64,000 bases of DNA from Cycloclasticus sp. symbiont of Poecilosclerida sp. N (GTDB lineage Bacteria; Pseudomonadota; Gammaproteobacteria; Methylococcales; Cycloclasticaceae). Numbering within the stretch: position 1 is the stretch's first letter; each line of letters opens with the position of its first letter. The position numbers and the translations under genes were made by a program. The notes beneath the pieces were generated by a model. The model saw only the letters and a program-made list of their open reading frames with translations. It did not search any database and was not told where the DNA came from. The DNA is taken from NCBI GenBank assembly GCA_002101205.1, contig LWTM01000067.1, positions 1 through 64,000 on the forward strand. The letters are read 5' to 3'. Below, in pieces: positions 56,523-64,000 of the stretch.

Positions 56523-56740
56523 ATGCCAAGACAATCACGTGTAGTCGTACCCAATTGTCCCATTACATATCATTCAGCGCGATAACAACCGTAAGCGTGT
56601 TTCTATAGCGACGATGATTATCAAATATACCCCGCTGGTTAATGGAATATGCCGAATAAACCGAAACACACATACGCCCTGATGGCGAACCATGTTCATT
56701 TATTTAGTCAACCCTTAAAAACCTAAACCAAAAACCACCC
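56523..56740 (+). pseudogene. REP-associated transposase (RAYT/TnpA_REP) remnant
   Basis: ATG 56523 with AAGGAGAGC upstream reads MPRQSRVVVPNCP, then through shifts DDDYQI and YALMANHVHLF with the HxH of the Y1 transposase fold. Several stops. 56741-56825 holds nothing supported. Confidence 0.7.
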
Positions 56741-56825
56741 CTATCAGCTTAAAAACGGCTAAATTCTATTTGATTTTAGCCCTTTACCCATTACAACAAA
56801 AAACCAATAGTTTTTTAAGGGCTGA

Positions 56826-56887
56826 CTCATTATTCGAAAGCAAAACAGGCGCCGCTTTGAATTGTCCGCTAGAGTTATTTGTTAAAC
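56826..56887. other. Possible attC-like site, incomplete
   Basis: GTTAAAC at 56881-56887 fits the GTTRRRY core (or its complement RYYYAAC read on the minus strand), directly after the stop of the DUF4326 gene. Inside, GCTTTGAATTG and GCTAGAGTTAT recall the 59.6-kb site (GCTGAATTCTAGCGTTAT). The second core is not clear and orientation is ambiguous. Confidence 0.35.
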
Positions 56888-56888
56888 G

Positions 56889-57491
56889 CTACTTTCCATC
56901 ATCCCAGCTGTTTAAATAATTAGCCAATACATCGCCATGACAGCGTTGTGGGTTACAAAAACAGCCAAGTCGTTTTCCTGCTAGTTTATAGATTTCAGAT
57001 TTCCCATGGTTTGCAAGAAAACCATGATCAAAGTCATATTTATACTTCCTTATGGCTTCATCTCTATCATCACCATTTTCGTACATTGAGTATGGGTTAC
57101 CCCAACGTGATCCACGTCCGATATACTCGTAAAGTGTTGATTCCTTATTGTTTTTATATTGCGGTTCATTTTTTATATTTATTACACGCGTTATTGCAAT
57201 TTTAATTATCCTTAATGGGGTATTTGAATTTTCTACTACTTTTATTTCTTTAGGGAATTCTTCACCATCATCAAATATGATTGCATGCGTAATATCTTTA
57301 ACATTCCAATTAGATTTTCTTATCAAATCCGCATTTGTATTATCATTTAAGTATGCGTCAATGAAACCGTTTGGATCATCAGGGTAAATCACTGAGTAAT
57401 TATCAGTCTTTTCGATAATACGAGAAACCTTTCTACTGAACTTACTGAAACATTGTAAGTTAGGTGGGTAAAGAATTAGAATATTATTCAT
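56889..57491 (-). CDS. DUF4326 domain protein
   Basis: 200 residues. The N-terminal half (MNNILILYPPNLQCFSKFSR, then an NADLIRKSNWNVKDITHAII region) looks like a small alpha/beta fold of unknown type. The C-terminal half is DUF4326: YEYIGRGSRWGNPYSMYENG, DDRDEAIRKYKYDF and LAGKRLGCFCNPQRCHGDVL, with a Cys/His cluster that could bind metal. Such domains are common in phages and accessory DNA; no reaction known to me. The stop touches an attC-like core. Confidence 0.7.
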   Translation of the reverse strand: MNNILILYPPNLQCFSKFSRKVSRIIEKTDNYSVIYPDDPNGFIDAYLNDNTNADLIRKSNWNVKDITHAIIFDDGEEFPKEIKVVENSNTPLRIIKIAITRVINIKNEPQYKNNKESTLYEYIGRGSRWGNPYSMYENGDDRDEAIRKYKYDFDHGFLANHGKSEIYKLAGKRLGCFCNPQRCHGDVLANYLNSWDDGK

Positions 57492-57524
57492 ATCGAGACC
57501 TCAGCACGTGCTGACAGTGCCTGC

Positions 57525-58760
57525 GCCGGCGGTGTAACCCAACAAATCCGCATTAATTTTGTTATAATGCATCATGCAAAAATCATTCTCAACACAGTCC
57601 AACCTCTTCTTTTCAACCGCTGACTTAGACCACCCTATTATTCATAGTCTTGATGACACAGAAGCCTTGTTGGAATGGTCTGAAATAGAAACATTGTTCA
57701 CCTCAATCTATGCTTCTAACACAGGGCGTCCCGTTACCCTTTACTGACGCTATTTCGAAGCTTGCTGCTTGGCGTATGGTATCAACTATCCGATGTGCAG
57801 TTGGCCCAGTGTTTATACAGGGACTTATTGTTCCGTAAATTCTGCCGTTTGGAGCTTGGTGGTGACGTTCCAGAAGCATCGACTATAGGGCGGTTTAGAA
57901 CGCAGTTGGTTGAACACGGTCTATGGGGCCGATTGCCAGGTGAGACCAATTGTCAGCTTGAAGTAAAAAACATCATCATGAAAGAGGGTCGCATTAATAT
58001 TATTGACAAGGTGAATGGCGCAGTTAGAGAAGGTGCCCTGGGGCACGCAACACCGATAGAGGCCGCACAGTCTGGTGCAGGCAATGGCAAAGATGGAAAG
58101 CCGACAAAAGACCCTGACGCGGGTTGGCGTGTTAAGAATGATAGTCGGGGTAACAAAAAGTCCACCTATGGTTTTTCTGTTCATACCGGTGTTGATGAAG
58201 ATGGCTTTATTCACCGTCAAAGTGTAACGCCAGGTAATGTTCACGATTCTCAAGAGCGTGACACCTTATTGTTAGGTGGTGAGAGTGCACTGTATGCGGA
58301 TGCTGCTTATAGCTCACAACAGACCTGAGATAAGTTAGCTAAGTTCGGCATGGCCGATCAAGTGCAACACAAGGGGTGTCGAGGTAAACCTTTATCAGAA
58401 CAAGAGCAGGCCCGCAACAAAGCCATTGCGGTCACTCGAGCAGGTAGTGAGCGACCCTTTGCCACGTATAAGAGACATTATCGGCTTGCCAGAACACGAT
58501 TTATGGGGCTGGGCAAAAATGCAACCGTTTATGGTTTAGCTGCCATGGCTGCGAACATTCGCAAAGGAGCTAAGTTCTTAACGCTCTACGGTATACAGAG
58601 CCAAGTTATGCGGGGTAACTGTGTCAAAAATCAGGGAAAAGCACTGAAAACAGGAATGAAATCAATTTAACGCATTAAATGACCTAAAAACAGCGTAATT
58701 GACGGAAAAATAGGAGCGGCCTCATGAAGGTGGATAAAGTTGTTGGTTACACCTCCGGCA
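57525..58760 (+). mobile_element. IS5-family element, inactive
   Basis: Terminal inverted repeats GCCGGCGGTGTAACCCAACA (57525) and TTGTTGGTTACACCTCCGGC (58740-58759). Transposase from ATG 57574 (TADLDHPIIHSLDDTEALLE) is shifted near 57735-57760, continues LLGVWYQLSDVQLAQCLYRD and GGDVPEASTIGRFR, then STYGFSVHTGVDEDGFIHRQ and TPGNVHDSQ, is cut by TGA at 58326-58328, and resumes AVTRAGSERPFATYKRHYRL to about 58670. Two lesions make it inactive. The short direct repeats expected at insertion were not seen. Confidence 0.85.
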
Positions 58761-58763
58761 CAT

Positions 58764-58920
58764 GTACCGCCGGCGCTAGCACTGTCAGCGCTAGCGCCTC
58801 CGGTCAGCGCCGGCGGTGCACGCGTGCTGCCTGCGCCGGCGGTGTAAGTACAAGCGTAGCGGGTGCTGCGACCGCAGGGAGCCCTGCGGCCAGCGGGAGC
58901 GCTGTCATGTCCTGTAAGGA
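58764..58920. repeat. GC-rich palindromic patch
   Basis: ACCGCCGGCGCT (58766-58777) and its exact complement AGCGCCGGCGGT (58806-58817) enclose nested GCGCTAGC palindromes. TGCCTGCGCCGGCGGTGTAA (58828-58847) repeats 57518-57537 exactly, i.e. the flank plus IS5 end. Much richer in GC than its surroundings. No gene. Confidence 0.85.
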
Positions 58921-58952
58921 AAGCATAAGGGTAAGTACACGTACTGAGGTCT

Positions 58953-59168
58953 CTATTCGTGATAATCGACGAACTGTTCTTGTATGATTCGGTTGAAACG
59001 TTCACAGACGGCGTTCATCTTGGGCGTGCTTGGGTACGTCCAAAGATGCGTTATATGCGCATCGGATAACAAGGAAACAAATTCGCCCTTGAACTCACTG
59101 CTGTTGTCGGTAAGGAAGTAAGAGAGGAATAGCCAAACACATACTTCCCCATGTTCCATAATAGCCAC
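58953..59168 (-). pseudogene. IS481-like transposase internal fragment
   Basis: Reads SYFLTDNSSEFKGEFVSLLS (second catalytic Asp), ITHLWTYPSTPKMNAVCERF, NRIIQEQFVDYHE, then joins the istB-like RPQ-VYL piece. Same element as bases 2-253. Both ends missing. Confidence 0.75.
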
Positions 59169-59628
59169 TTCAGAGGAGTCCTATCTGAATCAAAAAGAGC
59201 AGAATATGATGAAGCTGTGCAGTTATTAGCACTTAGTCAAATTAGCTTAAAATCATTATTTGCTGAAGGCGCCGCAGGCATGGGTAATGTAAAAAGCAAA
59301 ATGAAGGATGCCACACGTGGAAAACTGCAAAACAAATTATTGCAAATGCTAACGTAATGAAATTAGAGAGAGAACAAAAGAAAAAACAGAATGGCATCTT
59401 GCGCCAAATATGCTCACTGATTGGGGCAAAGTTGATTCACCTGAAGGGGCTATATTTGCTGTTGCCGTTGAGCGCATAGATGGCGCAGACGGCAAAGCCA
59501 TTTTATCGGTTAATGAATTTGATGGAAGAGAACAAAAAAGGCTATTAGAATTAAAGAAAAGTATAATATCAACTAAAACACTTAACAAATCATTCTCGCC
59601 GACCGCCAACGTGGTCGCTGAATTCTAG
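59151..59628 (+). pseudogene. Broken hypothetical gene before attC
   Basis: Frame one (59151-59357) reads VLSESKRAEYDEAVQLLALS and ends LLQMLT. Frame two (59353-59628) reads EKTEWHLAPNMLTDWGKVDS, PEGAIFAVAVERIDGADGKA and stops at TAG 59626-59628 inside the attC. They probably were one protein before a shift near 59350. No family recognised. Confidence 0.45.
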
Positions 59629-59636
59629 CGTTATGT
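59580..59636 (+). other. attC-like integron recombination site
   Basis: 57 bases: outer core ACTTAAC (59580-59586, fits RYYYAAC), then AACAAATCATTCTCGCCGAC, a short loop, GTGGTCGCTGAATTCTAGCG and GTTATGT (59630-59636). The order TAACAAxxCATTCxxGCCGAC ... GCxxAATTCxAGCGTTA closely follows the short attC of aadA-type cassettes as I remember it. The stop of the preceding frame lies inside it. Confidence 0.75.
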
Positions 59637-59699
59637 GTTTTAGCGGATTCCAGCACAAATGGTATAATTCGTCTTTAATTTTTTCAAAAAGTGTTTTTG

Positions 59700-60542
59700 A
59701 TGATGGAATGTGAACAAGATCATATGGCAAAGGCTATTAAAAGCGTTATATCAGAATTAATGGAGGGCGTTATGGATAAAGTGCTTGTCCGGGACCCATT
59801 CATCAAAGAAAAACATCATTCAGCTAAACCTCTTTATGCTGCATTAGTTCCTGATGAAATATTTAAAGGTTCACATTTCGAGAGAAGGTTTGTTACCCCG
59901 TTTGGTGGCGTTTGGGAAAAGCTCGCTAGCGTAGTCGCTATAGAAACTCATAAACATTGCGAGATGGGTTCTACTATTACAGGGACAGTAAGTAGTGAGA
60001 GCTTAAGACGAATCCAAGAAGTCCTAAATAGGTTAGAACATAAAGAAAAAGGAAAGGAAAAGGTTAAACCTGATTGGGCAAAGGAACTTGAATACATACA
60101 GGCAGGAGGTGGGGAATTAATATCAACCTCTGTTGTTTGTGATATTTTTGTTGATCGCGCTAAAACAGGTAAAAAATATGCTTTTGAACTAAAAGCTCCT
60201 CTGCCTAATAGTGACCAAACCAAAGTTAGCAAAGAAAAGCTTTTTAAGCTTTTGGCTATGCGACCTAAAAAAGTAGATTTTGCTTTTTATGCCTTACCTT
60301 ATAACCCCTACGGAAAGAAAGAAGATTACACGTGGAGCTTCCCCTTAAGATGGTTCAATATGCAAGAAGACAAATCTGTTTTAATAGGCGATGAATTCTG
60401 GGAATTAATTGGCGGAGAAGGTACTTATGGAAAGTTTATTAAAGAAGTGAACCTTTTAGGAAAAGAATACAAAGACCGAATTTATAAAGAATTTTTAGGC
60501 ATTGAAGCACCGGAATACCTTGATGAAGGAGATCTTAAATAA
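59700..60542 (+). CDS. TdeIII-like type II restriction endonuclease
   Basis: 280 residues from ATG 59700 (GTG 59691 and ATG 59724 are alternatives); TATAAT at 59663-59668. PLYAALVPDEIFKGSHFERR then TPFGGVWEKLASVVA fits the TdeIII family, whose type member is reported to cut GGNCC. The catalytic site is CDIFVDRAKTGKKYAFELKA (D...ELK, a PD-(D/E)xK variant). The TAA overlaps the methyltransferase start (TAATG), so the two are coupled. Promoter inside the segment just after attC. Confidence 0.8.
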   Translation: MMECEQDHMAKAIKSVISELMEGVMDKVLVRDPFIKEKHHSAKPLYAALVPDEIFKGSHFERRFVTPFGGVWEKLASVVAIETHKHCEMGSTITGTVSSESLRRIQEVLNRLEHKEKGKEKVKPDWAKELEYIQAGGGELISTSVVCDIFVDRAKTGKKYAFELKAPLPNSDQTKVSKEKLFKLLAMRPKKVDFAFYALPYNPYGKKEDYTWSFPLRWFNMQEDKSVLIGDEFWELIGGEGTYGKFIKEVNLLGKEYKDRIYKEFLGIEAPEYLDEGDLK

Positions 60543-62140
60543 TGCGTGTAAAAAAATCATGTTTTTCATTTATAGATCTTTTTTCAGGCATAGGGGGGTT
60601 TAAAATAGCCTTAGAAAATAATGGTGGGGAAAGTTTAGGTTTTAGTGAAATAAATAAAGATGCCATTGCGTCTTATTGTGAAAATTTTACTGAAAGTCAT
60701 ATGAATAATTTTGGTGACATTACTAAAATTAAAGACCTCCCTCCACATGACTTATTAACAGCAGGTGTTCCATGTCAGAGCTGGTCTATTGCAGGTAGAA
60801 ACTTGGGGTTTGATGATGATAGAGGACAACTTTGGAATGATACCGTCTATTTACTTCAACAGTCAAAACCCAAAGCATTTATTTTTGAAAATGTAAAAGG
60901 TCTGGTTGACCCAAGAAATAAAAATAATCTTTTATACATCTTAGATAGAATTAAAGAGGCTGGGTATTATGCAAACTATCATATTATCAACTCTCAGGAC
61001 CATGGTGTTCCACAAAGCAGAGTACGGGTTTATATTATAGGCTTTAGAGATAAGGAGTATTTTAATAAATTTCATATTCCTCTAACGTCTAATGAGAAAA
61101 TAAATCTTGCAGATATTTTGGGTATTGAAACACCAAATATCCCACCATTAAAAGAGAATTTACAACAAGATTTGTTTGCTGAGCCCATCCCTGTAAAGTC
61201 TATGAGCTTATCTAGTAAAAATGGTCTAAATGATTATTTCTTATTCAATGATTTACGAAATGGCAATACAACTATTCACTCATGGGATATTATAAAAACG
61301 AGTAAAAGACAAAAAGATATTTGCTATCTTCTTTTGAAAAATAGAAGAAAAAGTGCTTATGGTAGATTAGATGGAAACCCTCTTTCACTTGATCATTTTC
61401 AATCCATTGATTCGACAATTTCCATAGAAGAGTTAAATCAACTGGTTCAGCTTAAAATTTTAAAAACCGAAGAGTATTTATTTACTCTAAACAATAGTTA
61501 TAAAGCTGAGCTATCTGAAATAGAACAAAAACTGTTTGAATATATAAATAAAAACCAATTTGTAATTGATGACCTTAAAGTAAATCGAGAATTAAAACGC
61601 AATACAATGCCCATTTTAAAAACGATTGAAAGCCTAAAGAAAAAGGGGGTTATTAAGTGTACTGAGATTCGCTATGAATTTAAAAATACAAAAATTAGCA
61701 CGGGACTCTTTGGGGTAAACAGGATATTTTTACCCAGCTCTGATATATTTCCTACATTAGTTGCAAGTAACTCTAATGACTACATTACTTTAGAAACTCT
61801 AACCCCTACGAATATAGACGATTATAAAAAGAAGTTTATTGAAGAAGTCTATAAAACAGGGAAATATCGAAAGATCACAAAAAGTGAAGCTTGCTTAATA
61901 CAAGGTTTCCCTAAATCTTTTGCATTGCCAGAATCGAGGGCAAGGTGGATGAAACTTATAGGTAATAGTGTTTCAGTTCCTGTCATAGAGGCTCTGTGTA
62001 AAGCGATTTTAGACACCGGTGTGTTTAAACAAGAAGAAACACATCAAAAAAACCCCCAGCAGACAGCCATAAGCGGCACGCCTTTTGCTGCAAAGGTCGC
62101 ACCACTTACGTCTGCCGCTGATTTTGGCGTTATGTTTTAA
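60542..62140 (+). CDS. DNA (cytosine-5) methyltransferase
   Basis: 532 residues, longer than the usual 330-420. Motif I FIDLFSGIGGFKIALENNGG, motif IV GVPCQSWSIAGR with catalytic Cys, motif VI FENVKGLV, motif VIII QSRVRVYIIGFR, motif X LIGNSVSVPVIEAL. An insert of about 150 residues (FLFNDLRNGNTTIHSWDIIK... to ...LKKKGVIKCTEIRYEF) sits before the target-recognition region and has a winged-helix look; this could carry autoregulation (inference). Protects host DNA from the coupled endonuclease. Confidence 0.93.
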   Translation: MRVKKSCFSFIDLFSGIGGFKIALENNGGESLGFSEINKDAIASYCENFTESHMNNFGDITKIKDLPPHDLLTAGVPCQSWSIAGRNLGFDDDRGQLWNDTVYLLQQSKPKAFIFENVKGLVDPRNKNNLLYILDRIKEAGYYANYHIINSQDHGVPQSRVRVYIIGFRDKEYFNKFHIPLTSNEKINLADILGIETPNIPPLKENLQQDLFAEPIPVKSMSLSSKNGLNDYFLFNDLRNGNTTIHSWDIIKTSKRQKDICYLLLKNRRKSAYGRLDGNPLSLDHFQSIDSTISIEELNQLVQLKILKTEEYLFTLNNSYKAELSEIEQKLFEYINKNQFVIDDLKVNRELKRNTMPILKTIESLKKKGVIKCTEIRYEFKNTKISTGLFGVNRIFLPSSDIFPTLVASNSNDYITLETLTPTNIDDYKKKFIEEVYKTGKYRKITKSEACLIQGFPKSFALPESRARWMKLIGNSVSVPVIEALCKAILDTGVFKQEETHQKNPQQTAISGTPFAAKVAPLTSAADFGVMF

Positions 62141-62189
62141 AACGAGTAATTCATGAGCCAGATTTTTGCAACACTTCTCACAGGCATGA

Positions 62190-62612
62190 TTGATAGCTGG
62201 CGTCACATCATGGGTAACTATCCCGTTATCGCTGAGGCAATTTCGCACACAAAAATGGTGGGGGATGAAGGCAGACGCTTATACTAAAATTTTGGATGCC
62301 CTTCATAAATCAAAGAAATTCTCAAACGAACATTTGCAAGCAATGTGTAAAACAAAAGAGGTTTTTGAGGAAAGAGATAAGGCATTGCGGAAACTATCTA
62401 AAGATTCACATGAAAAACTATTAAGAGCCGTTGATGTAGGCGCCTTTCTTCTATGCGAAGAAGCTGTAGATGTTTTGAAAGATTACGAGCGTCAAACTGA
62501 TGATTTACATAAATCTGAAACTTGGCTTGAGTATATTGATGCTGTCAATACCATTAATCACCGCACACTAACAAACCTCATGCTAATTGCACGGAAGGAT
62601 TTAAAGCAATAA
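62190..62612 (+). CDS. Hypothetical protein, N-terminally altered
   Basis: KWWGMKADAYTKILDALHKS, the central NEHLQAMCKTKEVFEERDKA and KLLRAVDVGAFLLCEEAVDV, RTLTNLMLIARKDLK. A known type of accessory protein usually has a membrane helix before the KWWxxKxxAY block; here the N-terminus (from 62190) is not hydrophobic, and a separate frame from ATG 62154 (MSQIFATLLTGMIDSWRHIM) precedes it, so the 5' end is probably mutated or fused. Stop TAA (62610-62612) touches an attC core. Confidence 0.55.
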   Translation: MIAGVTSWVTIPLSLRQFRTQKWWGMKADAYTKILDALHKSKKFSNEHLQAMCKTKEVFEERDKALRKLSKDSHEKLLRAVDVGAFLLCEEAVDVLKDYERQTDDLHKSETWLEYIDAVNTINHRTLTNLMLIARKDLKQ

Positions 62613-62613
62613 A

Positions 62614-62676
62614 ACATAACAAAAACATCAAAGCGGCGCGCTAAAAGGCGCGTGCGTCTTATATAAAACGTTAAGT
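62614..62676 (+). other. attC-like integron recombination site
   Basis: ACATAAC (62614-62620), AACAAAAACATCAAAGC, the hairpin GGCGCGC-TAAAAG-GCGCGTGC, then AAAACGTTAAGT with GTTAAGT (62670-62676) a perfect GTTRRRY core. It starts at the stop codon of the preceding gene. With the site at 59580 it brackets the restriction-modification genes. Confidence 0.6.
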
Positions 62677-62717
62677 GGGAAATCACAGTATCCACCCAAA
62701 CTGAATTTGAGTCTAAT

Positions 62718-62764
62718 AGGGGATTATAAAACACAAGCATTTACTCGTTTTAATTTACAGGCTC
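62718..62764. repeat. IS256-type terminal repeat, solo
   Basis: 47 bases matching 36666-36712, the right end of the IS256 remnant, with three differences; same orientation, no transposase nearby. Confidence 0.8.
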
Positions 62765-62820
62765 AACTCATTTGGTAAGTTATGCATTGTTGGTAACAGA
62801 GGTCTCTCATAAAGTGTTTT

Positions 62821-64000
62821 TTATAATGCGGGCAATTGCATATTGAATGTTTCATCTGTTTCGGTGCCGTTTTGAGACTCGGCTTCAGTGAGCTCTAATT
62901 GCTTAAGCATATCGATATATTGCCGGATATTTGTAACATAGGTCACCGCTTCATTTCCACGAGCATAGCCGTGCTTTGTTTGTTTGTACCACCGCTTTTT
63001 TGCTAAAAGTGGTAAGCGCTCTTTAACGTCAACCCATCGATCGGGATTTGCGCCTTGTTTTTGGGTTAATATCCTGGCATCTTCCAAATGACCTAGGCCA
63101 ATATTGTACGAGGCTAGTGCCATCCATGTTCTGTCGGGTTCAAAAATGCGCGCAGGAATTTTTTGTAAGCGCGTTGCCAAATAGTGCGCGCCACCATCAA
63201 TGCTTTGCTGGGGGTCAAGTCGGTTTTCAATCTGCATTTGCTTTGCGGTGTTCCGTGTCAGCATCATAATGCCGCGCACACCAGTAGGCGATACAGCATG
63301 ACGATTCCAGTGAGACTCTTGGTAAGCGACAGCGGCTAATAAAGTCCTATCGATTCCGTATTTTTCAGCCGATTGATGTAGAAAAGGTTTTAAAGCCTGT
63401 AGCCGGCTATTGAAATGCCGTCTAAACGTACAAATCCCCACGTAATTTAAGTGCTTCGAATAGCCGAAATGTTTATCTTGCAATTGCTTTAATACGCCTG
63501 TTTGTTTGAGATCAGAAATAAATTTCACGGCTTCATCGTATAGGCTATGGTCGTCACTTTTAGGGAATGCCCAAGCAATTTGTTCCGGCTCGGAAATACT
63601 AAAGGCAACGTTTAGTTCTGGGAAGCGACTGCGAAAAATTTCAAATTGATTCGAATCGGTAATCGTGTAATCAAGCAAGCCATTGTTGACCATTTCAACT
63701 AGCGTTAGAACGTCAGTGTTATATGCTTCAACCCAAGATAAATCAGAGCCATTTTTTTTTAGTCGGCGAAGGTTTTCAGCATGACTGGTTCCTGCAAGCA
63801 CCTCAAAAAACGAGTCCGCAAGGTATTTAATGGATTTTGGACGACGAGTCCTATAGTGATAAACAAGCTGCTGTGTTACCTCGTAGTAAGGGGGGGTGAA
63901 TTGTAAGATTTGTTTGCGCTCAGGGGTGACGCTCAACCCCGCAGCAGCAAAATCAGCTTTGTTTTCACTCGTAAACTGTAAGATGTCGTGGAATTGTTCA
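62821..64000 (-). CDS. mltF: Membrane-bound lytic transglycosylase MltF-like (5' end outside window)
   Basis: The minus-strand frame is open to the window edge, starting here at EQFHDILQFTSENKADFAAA. N-terminal part: a bacterial solute-binding domain type 3 (LSVTPERKQILQFTPPYYEV, LVEMVNNGLLDYTITDSN). C-terminal part: an SLT domain with catalytic Glu in AAVAYQESHWNRHAVSPTGV, RGIMMLT, then YNIGLGHLEDA and NEAVTYVTNIRQYID. Cleaves peptidoglycan to 1,6-anhydro ends; MltF is an outer-membrane lipoprotein, but the signal is not in view. Confidence 0.93.
   Translation of the reverse strand, partial: EQFHDILQFTSENKADFAAAGLSVTPERKQILQFTPPYYEVTQQLVYHYRTRRPKSIKYLADSFFEVLAGTSHAENLRRLKKNGSDLSWVEAYNTDVLTLVEMVNNGLLDYTITDSNQFEIFRSRFPELNVAFSISEPEQIAWAFPKSDDHSLYDEAVKFISDLKQTGVLKQLQDKHFGYSKHLNYVGICTFRRHFNSRLQALKPFLHQSAEKYGIDRTLLAAVAYQESHWNRHAVSPTGVRGIMMLTRNTAKQMQIENRLDPQQSIDGGAHYLATRLQKIPARIFEPDRTWMALASYNIGLGHLEDARILTQKQGANPDRWVDVKERLPLLAKKRWYKQTKHGYARGNEAVTYVTNIRQYIDMLKQLELTEAESQNGTETDETFNMQLPAL

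Noticed and set aside
62009-62248. 79-codon minus-strand frame over the methyltransferase 3' end
   Set aside because: It overlaps conserved methyltransferase-gene sequence and has no RBS.

Overview
The window looks like part of a gammaproteobacterial chromosome of moderate to low GC. It carries the tol-pal-cpoB-queE-queC cluster, ruvCAB, fabA/fabB, priA, rapA, maeB and ubiX, all of gammaproteobacterial type. An AMP-forming acyl-CoA synthetase next to a fused isobutyryl-CoA mutase (IcmF), an EthD-type small protein, a PhyH dioxygenase and UbiX would suit a marine organism that degrades hydrocarbons or aromatics. A Cycloclasticus-like relative is a guess from this gene mix, not shown by any marker.

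Layout. 1-3.1 kb is accessory: an IS481-like fragment, a three-gene module of unknown function (one gene with a His-Ala microsatellite, one an MBL-fold hydrolase lacking a normal start) and a type III restriction remnant. 3.2-13.4 kb is conserved core: an unrecognised gene, ruvCAB, tolQRAB-pal-cpoB, queE, queC and tRNA-Lys. 13.4-16.9 kb is an island after the tRNA, with a broken HNH gene, an integron-type attC site, a GFA protein, toxin-antitoxin genes whole and broken, IS21 ends, a rhodanese and a broken tatB/UspA frame. 17.2-22 kb is a five-gene LIV/urea-type ABC transporter operon with a hairpin after the binding-protein gene. 22.4-27.5 kb holds AbiE, a second and intact DinJ/YafQ pair, queF and IS3 debris.

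28.3-33.5 kb has priA (paired DnaA boxes upstream), IS and attC remnants, a rhodanese, phyH and ubiX. 33.5-36.7 kb has a 15-repeat TPR membrane protein between IS256-type ends. 36.8-48.4 kb is mostly core: a flavin/ferredoxin reductase-like protein, fabAB, fklB, maeB, a YadGH-type ABC exporter, an IS4 remnant and rapA. 48.6-51 kb holds a PLP histidine decarboxylase between TnpB/MT-A70 and IS1595 remnants. 51-56.4 kb is the acyl-CoA synthetase-icmF operon plus an EthD gene. 56.4-62.8 kb is a mosaic: a RAYT remnant, a DUF4326 gene, a broken IS5 element, a GC-rich palindromic patch, and an approximately 3-kb segment bounded by two attC-like sites that carries a TdeIII-like restriction endonuclease and its C5 methyltransferase. 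The window ends inside an MltF-like lytic transglycosylase gene.

The most unusual theme is a set of scattered attC-like sites (about 13.7, 30.8, 56.8, 59.6 and 62.6 kb), most of them touching the stop codon of the preceding gene, with no integron integrase visible. This suggests dispersed integron cassettes, including a whole restriction-modification system. All family assignments come from reading motifs by eye; no searches were run.
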